Shown piece after piece: positions 18,562 through 27,778 of a DNA stretch of 64,000 bases. Numbering within the stretch: the first letter of the stretch is position 1; each line of letters opens with the position of its first letter. The stretch spans positions 248,001-312,000 of the forward strand of contig JAEWVR010000025.1 in NCBI GenBank assembly GCA_023459055.1, read 5' to 3'. Under the pieces are notes generated by a model. The model searched no databases. It was given only the letters and a program-made list of their open reading frames with translations, and was not told the origin of the DNA. The position numbers and the translations under genes were made by a program. This stretch comes from Fibrobacterota bacterium (lineage in GTDB: Bacteria; Fibrobacterota; Chitinivibrionia; Chitinivibrionales; Chitinispirillaceae).

Positions 18562-19767
18562 TCACAAATGTCCGTTCTTTTCGCACTCTGCATAATTATT
18601 CAGATACCGCAGATACATAACCCATTTCATAGGACTGTGCCCCCTGAATTCCACGCGATATGTTTTCCCGGAGATACCGAACTCAAAAAGATCCTTTTTC
18701 TGTACAACATAATCAGTAATTTCCTTGAGAGACCAAGATACTCTTTGTCCACTGGTAATATAACGTAATTCATTTTGGTTTAATTCAAGAACACCATTTC
18801 CGTGAATCGTTTCAAATTTCCCCTGTTCATTCTCGCAGGTCAACGCAACTGCATTTGTTGCTGTTGTAAAGGATTTCCCACCGGTGCATTTATCTCGCAG
18901 AATTGACTTGTGCATTTCTGACCAGTCCTTGAGATCCTTTATTTCCGGCCTGGATGGTGTTTCTGATGTCAATTGACAATACGCATCAATTTCCCAGATT
19001 TTCCCACATGCACTACAGGTAATTCTATTATCATTTGTCGTCAGCTGATCTTCAGCGCCGCATTCTGTACAGATCCACACAAAACGCTCCAGACCACAAG
19101 CCAACTGCGTACCACTGAATTTCTGCGTTTTATTCCATGGATCTTTTATATCATTCTGATAGATACCGTTTTTCAGTAAAGCAAAGATTTCCTCAGTAGA
19201 AAGCTTTGCTACATCAGCTTTATCAGTAACCTTTATTGTTACTGCGACCCTCCCCTTGCGTTTTGTCAATGCCCACCATGGTTTGGAAAGAAAATTGCCC
19301 TGAATTCGAATTGTAACAACAGATACACCTGTTTTCCTGATTATTTTCTCAATACCAGGGTACATAAGCTGTGTCTCCCCATCCCAGGTTGTCTGCCCTT
19401 CAGGGAAGATGCACACCGGGTAGTTACTGCGCATCAGATCCATAGTCTTTTTCATTGCTTTAAAATCTGACGCACCTTTTTTCTTGGGAAATGCCCCAAT
19501 ACTCTTAAGATACCACTGCGAGATCCCCTTGCCCCTGAAACCATCATCGTTGGTCATAAATCCGAAAGGATAATGGCTATACAAACCGATAATCCATGGA
19601 TCAAAGAAGGTACCATGGTTACACACTACGATAAAGGGTGGTTTTGGGAAAGAATCCGATTCTTTTGTCTTGAAAAACCTGAATGAGGGTTTTAAATAAA
19701 TATGAATAAAAGGATGTGTCAGAAGATTCCACATAATCCATCGATAGATGTATAGCCATCTGTTCAT
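18562..19767 (-). CDS. PlsC-like acyltransferase fused to a zinc-ribbon C-terminal region
   Basis: 401 aa. Residues about 1-200 are a lysophospholipid/glycerophosphate acyltransferase domain with the catalytic block VCNHGTFFDPW (NHx4D) and the glycerol-3-phosphate-binding block CIFPEGQTTWDGE. Around 233-262 lies a four-cysteine zinc ribbon (CTECGAEDQ and CSACGKIWEID), followed by about 130 residues with beta-rich character (GNGVLELNQNELRY, FEFGISGKTYRVEF) that could be a PH- or GRAM-like module. PlsC enzymes acylate lysophosphatidate at the inner membrane; no multi-span anchor is visible, only one amphipathic N-terminus. The C-terminal extension is not part of standard PlsC (about 240 aa) and its role is unknown. 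Confidence 0.83.
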   Translation of the reverse strand: MNRWLYIYRWIMWNLLTHPFIHIYLKPSFRFFKTKESDSFPKPPFIVVCNHGTFFDPWIIGLYSHYPFGFMTNDDGFRGKGISQWYLKSIGAFPKKKGASDFKAMKKTMDLMRSNYPVCIFPEGQTTWDGETQLMYPGIEKIIRKTGVSVVTIRIQGNFLSKPWWALTKRKGRVAVTIKVTDKADVAKLSTEEIFALLKNGIYQNDIKDPWNKTQKFSGTQLACGLERFVWICTECGAEDQLTTNDNRITCSACGKIWEIDAYCQLTSETPSRPEIKDLKDWSEMHKSILRDKCTGGKSFTTATNAVALTCENEQGKFETIHGNGVLELNQNELRYITSGQRVSWSLKEITDYVVQKKDLFEFGISGKTYRVEFRGHSPMKWVMYLRYLNNYAECEKNGHL

Positions 19768-19943
19768 AAGTACTCCATGATCTTAATCAATAATTTGTAT
19801 TTTATCAGTTGTACCTCAAAATACCATCTGTGCAAACGAATTCCCAATTCTGGAAAAAAAACTTGATTTAAATGAACCGCAAGGATTATTTATAAGATAG
19901 TGCCGTACTTTTTTCACCACACACTTAAAGAAAGATGGCTGTT

Positions 19944-20462
19944 ATGATCAGCTCCACCAATGTTGAAATAAGTGAGATTCTACCGATTCTCAAATGTGTT
20001 ACCGTTTTCAGTGGTTTCAGTGAAGAGCAAATCAGAAATATTTGCGAAAATTGCAGTTATGTCAATGCAGAAGATGGTGATATAATTCTGGAAGAGAAAA
20101 AACCTGCGACTGAGATATTTATCATACTTAAGGGAAAAGTAACAATCATCCTGAACATTCATGAAAATCCACTTGAGATTGTTGAATTTAGTGCCGGTAA
20201 TTGCATTGGTGAAGCATCTGTGGTCGGCATACAGCCGCATAGTGCATCAGCAATGGCAAAAGGAAGCGCAACGCTGTTGGTACTTTCACGTCAGGTATTG
20301 ATGCACCTCTACGATTCAGATAAATCGCTCTTCAGTCTGTTGATTTTAAATATTGCCCGCGAGCTTGCACGCAGGCTTTACCGTACCGACGGAATATTAC
20401 TACACTATGGTAAGGAGTACCATCACCAGATCGAAAAAGAAGCTATACACCAAGTAGTCTAA
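19944..20462 (+). CDS. Stand-alone cyclic-nucleotide-binding-domain protein
   Basis: About 172 aa. A single cNMP-binding beta-roll covers about 10-130: FSGFSEEQIRNICENC, DGDIILEEKKPATEIFIILKG and GNCIGEASVVGIQPHSASAMA (phosphate-binding cassette; the usual RSA/RTA arginine is replaced by HSA). The C-terminal helix LNIARELARRLYRTDGIL is the CRP-type dimer helix, but no helix-turn-helix follows. It therefore looks like a ligand-sensing or scaffold protein and not a transcription factor. The start at 19944 has AAAGAAAG at good spacing; an ATG at 19935 lies directly against that site. It converges with and overlaps the amidohydrolase gene by 20 bases. Confidence 0.8.
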   Translation: MISSTNVEISEILPILKCVTVFSGFSEEQIRNICENCSYVNAEDGDIILEEKKPATEIFIILKGKVTIILNIHENPLEIVEFSAGNCIGEASVVGIQPHSASAMAKGSATLLVLSRQVLMHLYDSDKSLFSLLILNIARELARRLYRTDGILLHYGKEYHHQIEKEAIHQVV

Positions 20463-21237
20463 TTGCGTTTTTCGAAAGGATTTTCTCTTTTTCAGACATT
20501 GTCAAATTCAGACTATCAAGCCAGGCAACAATTTCACACTGATCAAACCATGGAGAGTCAGAACCAAAAAGTGTATAATCAGTACCGTTGGTTTTAATTA
20601 TGTGTTCAACCTGTTCTGGATCAAGTAGTCCCTGTACAGCTGCTGTATCAAACCAGATCCCGATTCCACAGAGCACCTCAAGAACATCATTCCAGACATT
20701 GAAACCACCAAGATGGGCGGCAACCAGTTTAAGTTCCGGGAAGTCGTTGCGGAGTGTTTTAAAAGCAGCAGGTAATGCGTGATCATTACTAAATGGCCCA
20801 GGATCACGGCCGGCATGGAAAAGAGTTACAAGTCCTGATGCAGCAAGTGACTCATAAATCGGGTAATACCTGCGATCATCAATATAAAAGCTTTGATACT
20901 CTGGATGAAGTTTTATTCCTTTTATACCGTTTTCAACAAGAAATGCAATTTCCTTCTCAAAATCAGGATCATCAGGATGCAATGTTCCAAACGGAATAAA
21001 GTGTTCGTTACCTAAATCAACTGCTGATTCATTGATCTGCCTGACCTGTGTTACTTTCGTTGCGATCGGCAACAGCACCGAACGGGAAATTCCGGCTGAT
21101 ATCATTGACTTTTTCAAACCAGCTGCAGTTCCATCTGTATAATTTTTTGAATCCGGAGAATTATCTTTTAAAACCTTTATTGCCCGTTCGGCAAGTGAAT
21201 CAGGAAATATATGCGTATGAAAATCTATTAAATCCAC
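20443..21237 (-). CDS. Amidohydrolase-family (amidohydro_2-type) metal-dependent hydrolase
   Basis: 264-aa TIM-barrel metal-dependent hydrolase. The metal-site motifs are in order: DFHTHIFPD (HxH), GIKGIKLHPEYQSF, TLFHAG, LVAAHLGGFNVW and LFGSDSPWFD (late aspartate). This is the ACMSD/amidohydrolase-2 layout, whose members are decarboxylases or hydrolases of varied substrates. No signal peptide is present, so it is cytoplasmic. Neighbours do not suggest a pathway, and its actual substrate is unknown. Its 3' end overlaps the convergent cNMP-binding gene by 20 bases. Confidence 0.87.
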   Translation of the reverse strand: MDLIDFHTHIFPDSLAERAIKVLKDNSPDSKNYTDGTAAGLKKSMISAGISRSVLLPIATKVTQVRQINESAVDLGNEHFIPFGTLHPDDPDFEKEIAFLVENGIKGIKLHPEYQSFYIDDRRYYPIYESLAASGLVTLFHAGRDPGPFSNDHALPAAFKTLRNDFPELKLVAAHLGGFNVWNDVLEVLCGIGIWFDTAAVQGLLDPEQVEHIIKTNGTDYTLFGSDSPWFDQCEIVAWLDSLNLTMSEKEKILSKNAIRLLGV

Positions 21238-21444
21238 AATTGTACCTCTTAAACGTTCAGCTTACTTATTATTAGATTAGAATAAAATAACTTCTTCCAG
21301 ATAATGTATATTCCTGTTTTTTACCAATCCGGTTGCGATGCTCATGCCGGAATGGCATTTGTGTTGTCAAATGGTGCGAACAGATCGTTTTTTTAATATA
21401 TTTAACATACAATAATACTATTACAAACAAATCGGTAACTACTT

Positions 21445-23382
21445 ATGAGATATATACTTTTTTGTCTGATACTTCTAATTGTCCTGCAACTAACCGAAGC
21501 CGGAAAAATCATTACCAAAGATGGGTCCGAGTATAATGGAACAATTGTTGGTGAGAATGTCAACTTTGTCACTGTTTCAATAAATGGAAAATCTGTTCAG
21601 ATTTTAAAATCCATAATTACAGAAGTTAATGGCAAACCATACACTCAATCTCAATCTCAACCTCAATCTCAACCTAAATCTCAATCTCAACCTCAATCTC
21701 AACCTCAATCTCAACCTCAATCTCAGCCTCAATCTCAATCTCAGCCAACAAAGATCACGTACATTGCTGCGTATATGAAAAACCACACAACAATCAAAGG
21801 TACACTACTCTCTGAGAATGACAGCACTATTGTTATCAGTACAGGCAACAAGGAAATTACTCTGGTGCGGGATAGTATCAGTGGTATTGAGAAATCAGGC
21901 ACACCGCCATCACCGCAGTCACAGGTAAACCAGGCTGAACAACATGTTACTGCAGATGCCGGATCGCTACCGATTTCTGCAAGTCAAATTACACCTTTAC
22001 AGTCATTCCCGGATACGATATCAAAAGACAGTAGTGTTACTACACCTGCCGAGGTGAAAAGAGATTCCAGAATCCGTATTACACTAAAAAACGGGGCTTC
22101 ATTTTCAGGAAAAATTCTGTCTGAAAATGAACGTGTTATTCGTTTCGAATCCGATGGGACAGTAATTAATATTATCCGGCAGCTGATAAAGGACATTGAC
22201 GGTTTAGTAATTAACAGAGATATACTCCTGAAGGACAGTATTCTTGTAAAAAGTTCCCGTTTTCCTGAAAAGTCACAATCCACAGATACCATGCCGGACT
22301 TGAGCAGATTATTCCCGTCTGTGCAGATACCTCAGGGTTTGAGTGTCGCGCATATGATTGATTCATTAAAATCAAAGAAATGGGAACAGCGCAGCATCCA
22401 CGCACGATACCTTACGGTAACCGGCCAATGGGGAGCACAGGCTGTGGAGCCATTACAACAGATGCTGTCAGATACCGTTATGTCAAAAATTTACGAACCG
22501 ATCTGGATTGACTCTTCAAATGTAAACCAGTTGTTACCACCGGGTGATGAAGCATCAAGGGCCCTTGCCAGAATGGGAGATGCAGGTTTTCGGGCATTAC
22601 AGCTATCAGCAGCAGATACAAGTGCACTTATTAGACGCCGGGCAGCTTTTGGTCTTGGCGAAATTTCAACTGTGCAGGCATGGAATACACTGGTAACAAT
22701 GCTTCGGGACGCTGACAGAGGGGTGAGGGCGGTAGCGGTAACAGGACTTCGATCCACCCGGTATAGTGAACAATTGATCCAGATGCTCAAAGACGATGAT
22801 GCAGAGGTGAGAACGGATGCAGCATTCATGCTTGGCAAAATGAAAGACAGAAATGCAATAAGGCACCTCCGCTCTCTGCTTTATGACAAACGGTCAATCG
22901 TGCGGGCACAGGCAGCTGATGCACTTGTCAGAATCGGTACACCGGAAGCGATACTTCAATTGGCAAATGCAACCAGGGATGCAGCAATCAGCGTGCGCGA
23001 AAATGCGGCATATGCACTGGGAGAAAGCGGTGATTCATCGGCAGTTCAACCCCTGATCAGATTGTTGAAAGATAAAATTACAAGTGTACGTATTGCGTCA
23101 ATTGATGCACTTGCGCAGATACGCGATCCACAGGCAATTCCGTCACTTTACTCAATGCTTAATGATGATGATCCGGAAGTAAGGGAACGAACCGGCAATG
23201 CGTTGAAAAATCATACCGACATTCAGAGTCTTATTGATGCACTCAGCAATAAATCCATGAATGTAAGAGAAAATGTGCTGTATCTTCTGTGGTTGATGAG
23301 CGGTCAGAATTTCGACCTGGATAAAGAAGCCTGGCAGGACTGGTATAATAAAACAGCAAGTCCTGCCAGGGTGATAAAATAA
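21445..23382 (+). CDS. Exported HEAT-repeat protein with SQPQ linker and three beta-barrel-like repeats
   Basis: 645 aa with a signal peptide (about 1-19). I see three copies of an approximately 45-residue beta unit with the pattern (K)DGxxxxGxIxxExxxxVxxxxxxxxIxxxxIxxIxG at about 20-62, 103-150 and 208-252, recalling small SH3/LSM-like barrels. Units 1 and 2 are joined by a low-complexity SQ/PQ linker (about 66-101). From about 330 to 620 there are at least seven HEAT/PBS-lyase-like repeats (RRRAAFGLGEI, VRTDAAFMLGKM, VRENAAYALGES). This suggests a periplasmic scaffold for protein-protein contacts. No enzymatic motif is seen, and no known family member of this full architecture comes to mind. 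It is a single-gene unit. Confidence 0.8.
   Translation: MRYILFCLILLIVLQLTEAGKIITKDGSEYNGTIVGENVNFVTVSINGKSVQILKSIITEVNGKPYTQSQSQPQSQPKSQSQPQSQPQSQPQSQPQSQSQPTKITYIAAYMKNHTTIKGTLLSENDSTIVISTGNKEITLVRDSISGIEKSGTPPSPQSQVNQAEQHVTADAGSLPISASQITPLQSFPDTISKDSSVTTPAEVKRDSRIRITLKNGASFSGKILSENERVIRFESDGTVINIIRQLIKDIDGLVINRDILLKDSILVKSSRFPEKSQSTDTMPDLSRLFPSVQIPQGLSVAHMIDSLKSKKWEQRSIHARYLTVTGQWGAQAVEPLQQMLSDTVMSKIYEPIWIDSSNVNQLLPPGDEASRALARMGDAGFRALQLSAADTSALIRRRAAFGLGEISTVQAWNTLVTMLRDADRGVRAVAVTGLRSTRYSEQLIQMLKDDDAEVRTDAAFMLGKMKDRNAIRHLRSLLYDKRSIVRAQAADALVRIGTPEAILQLANATRDAAISVRENAAYALGESGDSSAVQPLIRLLKDKITSVRIASIDALAQIRDPQAIPSLYSMLNDDDPEVRERTGNALKNHTDIQSLIDALSNKSMNVRENVLYLLWLMSGQNFDLDKEAWQDWYNKTASPARVIK
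21644..21746 (+). repeat. In-frame hexanucleotide repeat tract coding SQPQ linker
   Basis: About 17 imperfect tandem copies of CAATCT/CAACCT within the HEAT-repeat protein gene, coding alternating Ser-Gln and Pro-Gln dipeptides. The 6-bp unit keeps the reading frame when copy number changes, so strains may differ in linker length. Confidence 0.9.
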
Positions 23383-23594
23383 CAATACTAACAACTACGT
23401 TGCAGTCATATCACCCATGCAGACTGCTTGATTTTATATAGCAGTTATTTCATCTGTTCCGCAACTCACATGTGTAAAGATATCCATTGTAACTTCCGGT
23501 ATTCAAAATAGTTAACATTCGAAAATCTGTTGTTGTTATTACCGGCAAAAATGAATATAATTAGAGCTGATTATTTTTTAGGAAGGATTATTAC

Positions 23595-25436
23595 GTGCCG
23601 ACGAAAACACCTGGTATTTTCGGAAGTAACAATACAGGCCCCATGGTGCTGCTGTTTTCTCCGCGTGATAAAATCCGCGATATTATTTCACTTGGATTAA
23701 TTCAATGTAATTATCAGGTTATTCAAGCGCATACATCATATCTTGCAACTATCAAGGTGAGCCAGATGCTTCCCAGGATTGTAATAGCGGATATTAGTGC
23801 AGAAAATCCAAAGGACATACTTGTTTTTTCGAGACTGCAAAAATCACCCAGACTTTCTGATACAAATATTCTGATCATACTTCCTGTCAATGTACCTTCG
23901 GAGATAGCAGCTGTTGTTGAAGAGCTGGAAAATTTTCAGAAATCTGCTTCAGTAACCAGATTTCAGACTATAGAATACCCCTTTGCGTTTGCTGACATAC
24001 TTGCAGCACTCAAGCATTTCGGTATTCATGATGAGCCTTCGCAGGTAAAGTTATCCAAGCCGCAGAACATTATCAGTCACGAAGTTACCAAATCAATCGA
24101 ATCCAAGCTTTTTGATCTGTCAATTCAGCCGGCGATCAAACTGACTGAAATAGGAAAGGCATTACAGCATAACTGGGCATTTCCTTTTACAGTCATAAAA
24201 GCGCTGGATATCATTGAATCGGACGCATCATGCAGTACAGAACTGGCAAAATGCATCTCAACTGATCCTGCGGTATCATCAACAATATTAAAAATGGCAA
24301 ATACAATCCAGTATGCACGCAGAAGCGGCCGGATCACCGAAATGAAAGATGCGGTTGTACGGCTTGGTTTCAAAGAGACCCGCAATATTCTGGCGTGCCT
24401 TTCCCTTATAGATTTAGCACCGGAAATGTATAAAAACAAGGGTTTTGGGCGAAGAGAATTCTGGCTTCATTCGCTCGCGGTAGGGGTAATTGCAGAAAGA
24501 ATTTGTTCCGACATGGGAATTCATCGTCCTGAACTTGGATTTATGGCGGGTTTACTTCATGATCTCGGGAAAATTCCAATTGACAATAACTTTGATTTTG
24601 CTTTTTCAAAACTTCTTGATGACACTATAGCAAATGGAACGGCATTTGCGGAAGCAGAACAGAAAAATATGGGTTTCACCCATGCGCATCTGGGGCACTA
24701 TCTGTCAACTCAGTGGAATTTCCCATCACCTATATGTCAAGCAATCCTGAATCATCATAATCCGGAAAGAATTCTTCAGACACCAATACAATATGATAGA
24801 ATAATTCAGGAAGCAGTATATCTTGCGAATCAAATTGCAAAGGCCGCAGGTATCGGGCACTCATGTGATGAAATTCTTAAAGAAATACCTGCGGAAATGA
24901 TCCGTGAATTGCACCTTGTAAATGGCATAACAGAGAAATTCTACAAAGCAGTAATCCAGCAGCTTCGTTTGATGTGTACTTTTCTTAATCTATCTGCGCA
25001 GGAACTTATTGTTGGCGAACCCCGCCCGGAAAATCTGGATACGAACATTCTTGTTGTTTACAATGAACGGCAATTGTTTCATCCGGTCACAATTGCTTTA
25101 CGGGTAAATGGCTTTAATGTCAATGTAACAAATCAGATCAGTGCAGAAAGTGGAATAAATGCTAAAGTAATTATCGCACTACCTGATAAAGGGCTTCCAC
25201 TTGATGTCGTTTTTTATGGTGATGAACGTGATAATCAAAGTGATGAAGAGGTCTTGAAAATATTCCTTGTAGACCTTGAACAATACCATGACACCCGGGA
25301 CGGGATTTCGAACGCAAATCTTGTCTTTATGGACCGTCAAACCTTCGATGTTCGCCTGCTTCTTCACAAACTTGATAACTTTTTTGGGAAGATTGTTACC
25401 CCGCAATTACCACAATCATTAAAAATTCAGCAGTAA
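23595..25436 (+). CDS. Receiver-like plus HDOD/HD regulatory protein
   Basis: 613 aa. The N-terminal about 120 residues have a response-regulator-like fold (VLLFSPRDKIRDIISLGL, PRIVIADIS with a possible phospho-acceptor Asp). Residues about 185-410 form an HDOD domain (LAKCISTDPAVSSTILKMAN, EMKDAVVRLGFKETRN) with an intact HD core: LHSLAVGVIAERI, AGLLHDLGKIP (around 321) and AILNHHNPERI. The C-terminal about 190 residues (after 425) are unassigned, with a repeated VVY/VVF-type alpha-beta pattern that could be a second degenerate receiver. HDOD proteins act in signalling such as chemotaxis, motility or stress. The start is GTG at 23595 with GGAAGG eight bases upstream. Confidence 0.85.
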   Translation: MPTKTPGIFGSNNTGPMVLLFSPRDKIRDIISLGLIQCNYQVIQAHTSYLATIKVSQMLPRIVIADISAENPKDILVFSRLQKSPRLSDTNILIILPVNVPSEIAAVVEELENFQKSASVTRFQTIEYPFAFADILAALKHFGIHDEPSQVKLSKPQNIISHEVTKSIESKLFDLSIQPAIKLTEIGKALQHNWAFPFTVIKALDIIESDASCSTELAKCISTDPAVSSTILKMANTIQYARRSGRITEMKDAVVRLGFKETRNILACLSLIDLAPEMYKNKGFGRREFWLHSLAVGVIAERICSDMGIHRPELGFMAGLLHDLGKIPIDNNFDFAFSKLLDDTIANGTAFAEAEQKNMGFTHAHLGHYLSTQWNFPSPICQAILNHHNPERILQTPIQYDRIIQEAVYLANQIAKAAGIGHSCDEILKEIPAEMIRELHLVNGITEKFYKAVIQQLRLMCTFLNLSAQELIVGEPRPENLDTNILVVYNERQLFHPVTIALRVNGFNVNVTNQISAESGINAKVIIALPDKGLPLDVVFYGDERDNQSDEEVLKIFLVDLEQYHDTRDGISNANLVFMDRQTFDVRLLLHKLDNFFGKIVTPQLPQSLKIQQ

Positions 25437-25550
25437 ACACGCCCATTATGCCATTGCGCCATGTATTTTTATGAAAGATAAGGATAAAGTTTGTGATAGA
25501 GATGAATCCAATTTCTCTGCCTTAACCTGACTTTTTACAAAAGGAAATAC

Positions 25551-27113
25551 TTGAAAGTTATAGATACCAGAAGCAATATTATTGGATTGGCGGCAGATCT
25601 GTTGACGGATGAATCCAGGTTGTCAGGAGGTATACCGGACAAAGTTTTCTTTCCTGAATCAATCGGAGACCTTCAATCGGTTTTCCATGATGTACAAAAG
25701 GAAAAATGTCAGATACGATTGACAGGAAGCCATACCGGGACGACAGCTGGCTGTGTACCGGATGACCATGAGTGGCAAATATCTTTTAATAGAATGAATA
25801 AAATCCAGAGCTGCGAAAAATGGTCAGATGATACTCTTTTACTAACTTGTCAACCTGGTATATCACTGGAATCACTGAACCGTATTCTTGACAATCCATC
25901 ACTGGCCCCCAGCCCATTCCCCGGCATAGATTTACTTTGTGAAAAAAGTTACTGCTATGTACCGGATCCGACTGAAATGCACGCACAGCTTGGTGCAACA
26001 GTTGCAACAAATGCATCCGGTGCCCGTTCTTTTCGTTTTGGTTCGACACGTAATTCCATATTCGGACTTTCTGCCATCGTACCGCAGGGTGACTGTATTA
26101 CCTTGCAAAACGATACAGAAATTAATCCATCAGTTGGTTTTTCTTTTACCGGTGGATTAACACGGACGATTTCAATTCCACCAATTCATTTCAGATCACC
26201 TGATATCAAAAACAGCGCTGGCTTTTATTGTAAAGAGGCAATGCGGCCTATGGATTTACTTATAGGCAGTGAGGGTTTGTTATGCGCATTCGCCTCGATT
26301 ACCGTGCTGTTACAACCCAAGAAGAAAATAATAGCAGGTTGTTCCTTTTTCTCATCACTGGAAAGTGTTTTTGAGTTTGTTGCGTTTTTAAAAAATGAAC
26401 CACAGGTTCTTTCAATCGAGTTATTTGACAAAAGCGCTATAGATTTTATCAATCAATACTACAGGCGATTCCCCGGTTCACTTCCGGAGTTCCCTGCAGG
26501 TACAGAACGCGCAATCCTCTGGGAATTCAGTGATCAGGATCCTCATCCGTTTGATGCGGTCTTCGACCGTTGGGAAAAAGCCCTTAAAACATCAGGTACA
26601 TCATTTGACAACACATGGAGTGGATTTGAAAAATCAGAGATTGACAGATTAAAACAATTCCGCCATGCACTTCCTGACGCAGTGAACCAGACTATTGCGC
26701 ATTACAAGCAGCAGTATAATCAAATCAGGAAAATTGGAACCGACACTGCACTGCCAGATTCTTTGTTTCAAACTATATATACAGAATACCTGCGAATCAT
26801 TGATGACGCTCGACTGCAGTACGTATCATTTGGTCATGCGGGTAATAACCATATGCATATCAATCTGATGCCTTCATGTAACGATGAGTATGAACGGGCC
26901 CTTAATGTCTATGACCATCTGATGCAGATGACGATTGACGCTAAGGGAACAGTATCTGCAGAACACGGGATTGGGAAAATCAAAAAGAAGTATTGTGCCG
27001 GAATGTTCGGAGAAAAGGCGATAGACGAAATGCGCATGATTAAATCGGCATTCGATCCCTGTTGGATTTTAAACAATGGTGTAATGCTTGACAAAAAAAA
27101 CTACAACACTTAG
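25551..27113 (+). CDS. FAD-linked oxidase (GlcD / D-lactate dehydrogenase-like)
   Basis: 520 aa, cytoplasmic or peripheral flavoprotein of the FAD_binding_4 plus FAD-oxidase_C families that oxidise 2-hydroxy acids such as glycolate or D-lactate. The FAD-binding half shows RLTGSHTGTTAGCVPD, LGATVATNASGARSFRFGST and LIGSEGLLCAFASITV. The cap half ends with SFGHAGNNHMHINLMP and SAEHGIGKIKKKYC, diagnostic of this oxidase family. The usual partner Fe-S subunit (GlcF-like) is not adjacent. The start is TTG at 25551 with AAGGAAA upstream. Its 3' end overlaps the convergent STAS gene by four bases. The substrate is not determinable here. Confidence 0.87.
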   Translation: MKVIDTRSNIIGLAADLLTDESRLSGGIPDKVFFPESIGDLQSVFHDVQKEKCQIRLTGSHTGTTAGCVPDDHEWQISFNRMNKIQSCEKWSDDTLLLTCQPGISLESLNRILDNPSLAPSPFPGIDLLCEKSYCYVPDPTEMHAQLGATVATNASGARSFRFGSTRNSIFGLSAIVPQGDCITLQNDTEINPSVGFSFTGGLTRTISIPPIHFRSPDIKNSAGFYCKEAMRPMDLLIGSEGLLCAFASITVLLQPKKKIIAGCSFFSSLESVFEFVAFLKNEPQVLSIELFDKSAIDFINQYYRRFPGSLPEFPAGTERAILWEFSDQDPHPFDAVFDRWEKALKTSGTSFDNTWSGFEKSEIDRLKQFRHALPDAVNQTIAHYKQQYNQIRKIGTDTALPDSLFQTIYTEYLRIIDDARLQYVSFGHAGNNHMHINLMPSCNDEYERALNVYDHLMQMTIDAKGTVSAEHGIGKIKKKYCAGMFGEKAIDEMRMIKSAFDPCWILNNGVMLDKKNYNT

Positions 27114-27478
27114 TATGCTCGGTTGTGCATGTTTCTTTCACAAAGCCTTGATGAATCGGGCAGTTCACTTTCAGATGTATAAATAGGCATTATCTGGCTG
27201 ATTCCCATTTGTGAAAGAAGTTCATAGATCTCACCGTTTGGCTCAAGTATGCACATATCACCATCAGCATCCTTAAGTTTCTTTAAACAACTGACAAGTG
27301 CAGCTACTGCACCGCTGTAGAGATATGATGCATTAGAAAAACTTATCGCAATATGTTTCTCTTTTTCTGCAAGATAACCATCAATCAGAAGCTGTAACTC
27401 CTCAAGGTGAGAAATCACCTCATAGTCACTAATTTTCAGCACTTTGTAAACACCGGATGAATAAAATTCTATCTTCAT
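27110..27478 (-). CDS. STAS-domain protein (anti-sigma-factor antagonist-like)
   Basis: 122 aa, single STAS-like domain with the alternating beta-alpha pattern: VLKISDYEVISHLEELQLLIDGYL, HIAISFSNASYLYSGAVAALVSCLKKLK and GDMCILEPNGEIYELLSQMGI. The segment SYLYSGAV occupies the place of the phosphorylatable serine loop of SpoIIAA-type antagonists, with a serine retained. No anti-sigma kinase or sigma factor is adjacent, so the partner is unknown. It lies downstream of the peptidoglycan-recycling-like operon on the same strand after a 300-bp gap. Confidence 0.72.
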   Translation of the reverse strand: MKIEFYSSGVYKVLKISDYEVISHLEELQLLIDGYLAEKEKHIAISFSNASYLYSGAVAALVSCLKKLKDADGDMCILEPNGEIYELLSQMGISQIMPIYTSESELPDSSRLCERNMHNRAY

Positions 27479-27608
27479 ACCAACAGCTTTTATTTAAGCG
27501 TTCTACTTACTGGTAATGTCGTGAGATATAGATTAACGTTTGAAAGGTTTTCGCCGCAATTGAATACTGCAGGAAAGAGGCACAGCATCATCACCGCATC
27601 AGATTCCC

Positions 27609-27737
27609 TCAATAATCAACTACGGTTTTATCACCTTTATTAGAAAATGGGGTATTTTCTTTATTCAGTCTTACAAAACGATCAGCAAGATCATTATAGC
27701 AGAAAACTGGAAGCATTTCAAGTACTTTATGACGCAT
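27609..27737 (-). CDS. Possible 42-aa small protein
   Basis: A short open frame on the minus strand between the sugar kinase and STAS genes (gap 27479-27778) would encode 42 residues beginning MRHKVLEMLPVFCYNDLADR and ending KTVVDY. The composition looks protein-like, but no Shine-Dalgarno sequence precedes the ATG and I know no relatives. It may be a real small gene, the remnant of a longer one, or chance. Nothing else is recognised in this gap. Confidence 0.25.
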   Translation of the reverse strand: MRHKVLEMLPVFCYNDLADRFVRLNKENTPFSNKGDKTVVDY

Positions 27738-27778
27738 AGTGCTTAGTACAATGATTTTTAATACTATACTTTTAAACA

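Noticed and set aside
18522..19940. TPP riboswitch upstream of thiE or its upstream gene
   Set aside because: No THI-box-like conserved sequence was found in the leader regions.
21644..21746. CRISPR-like array
   Set aside because: The repeats are directly adjacent 6-bp units without spacers, inside a coding frame.
21604..21786. Leu-Arg repeat frame opposite the SQPQ tract
   Set aside because: It is only the antisense reading of the hexanucleotide repeat.
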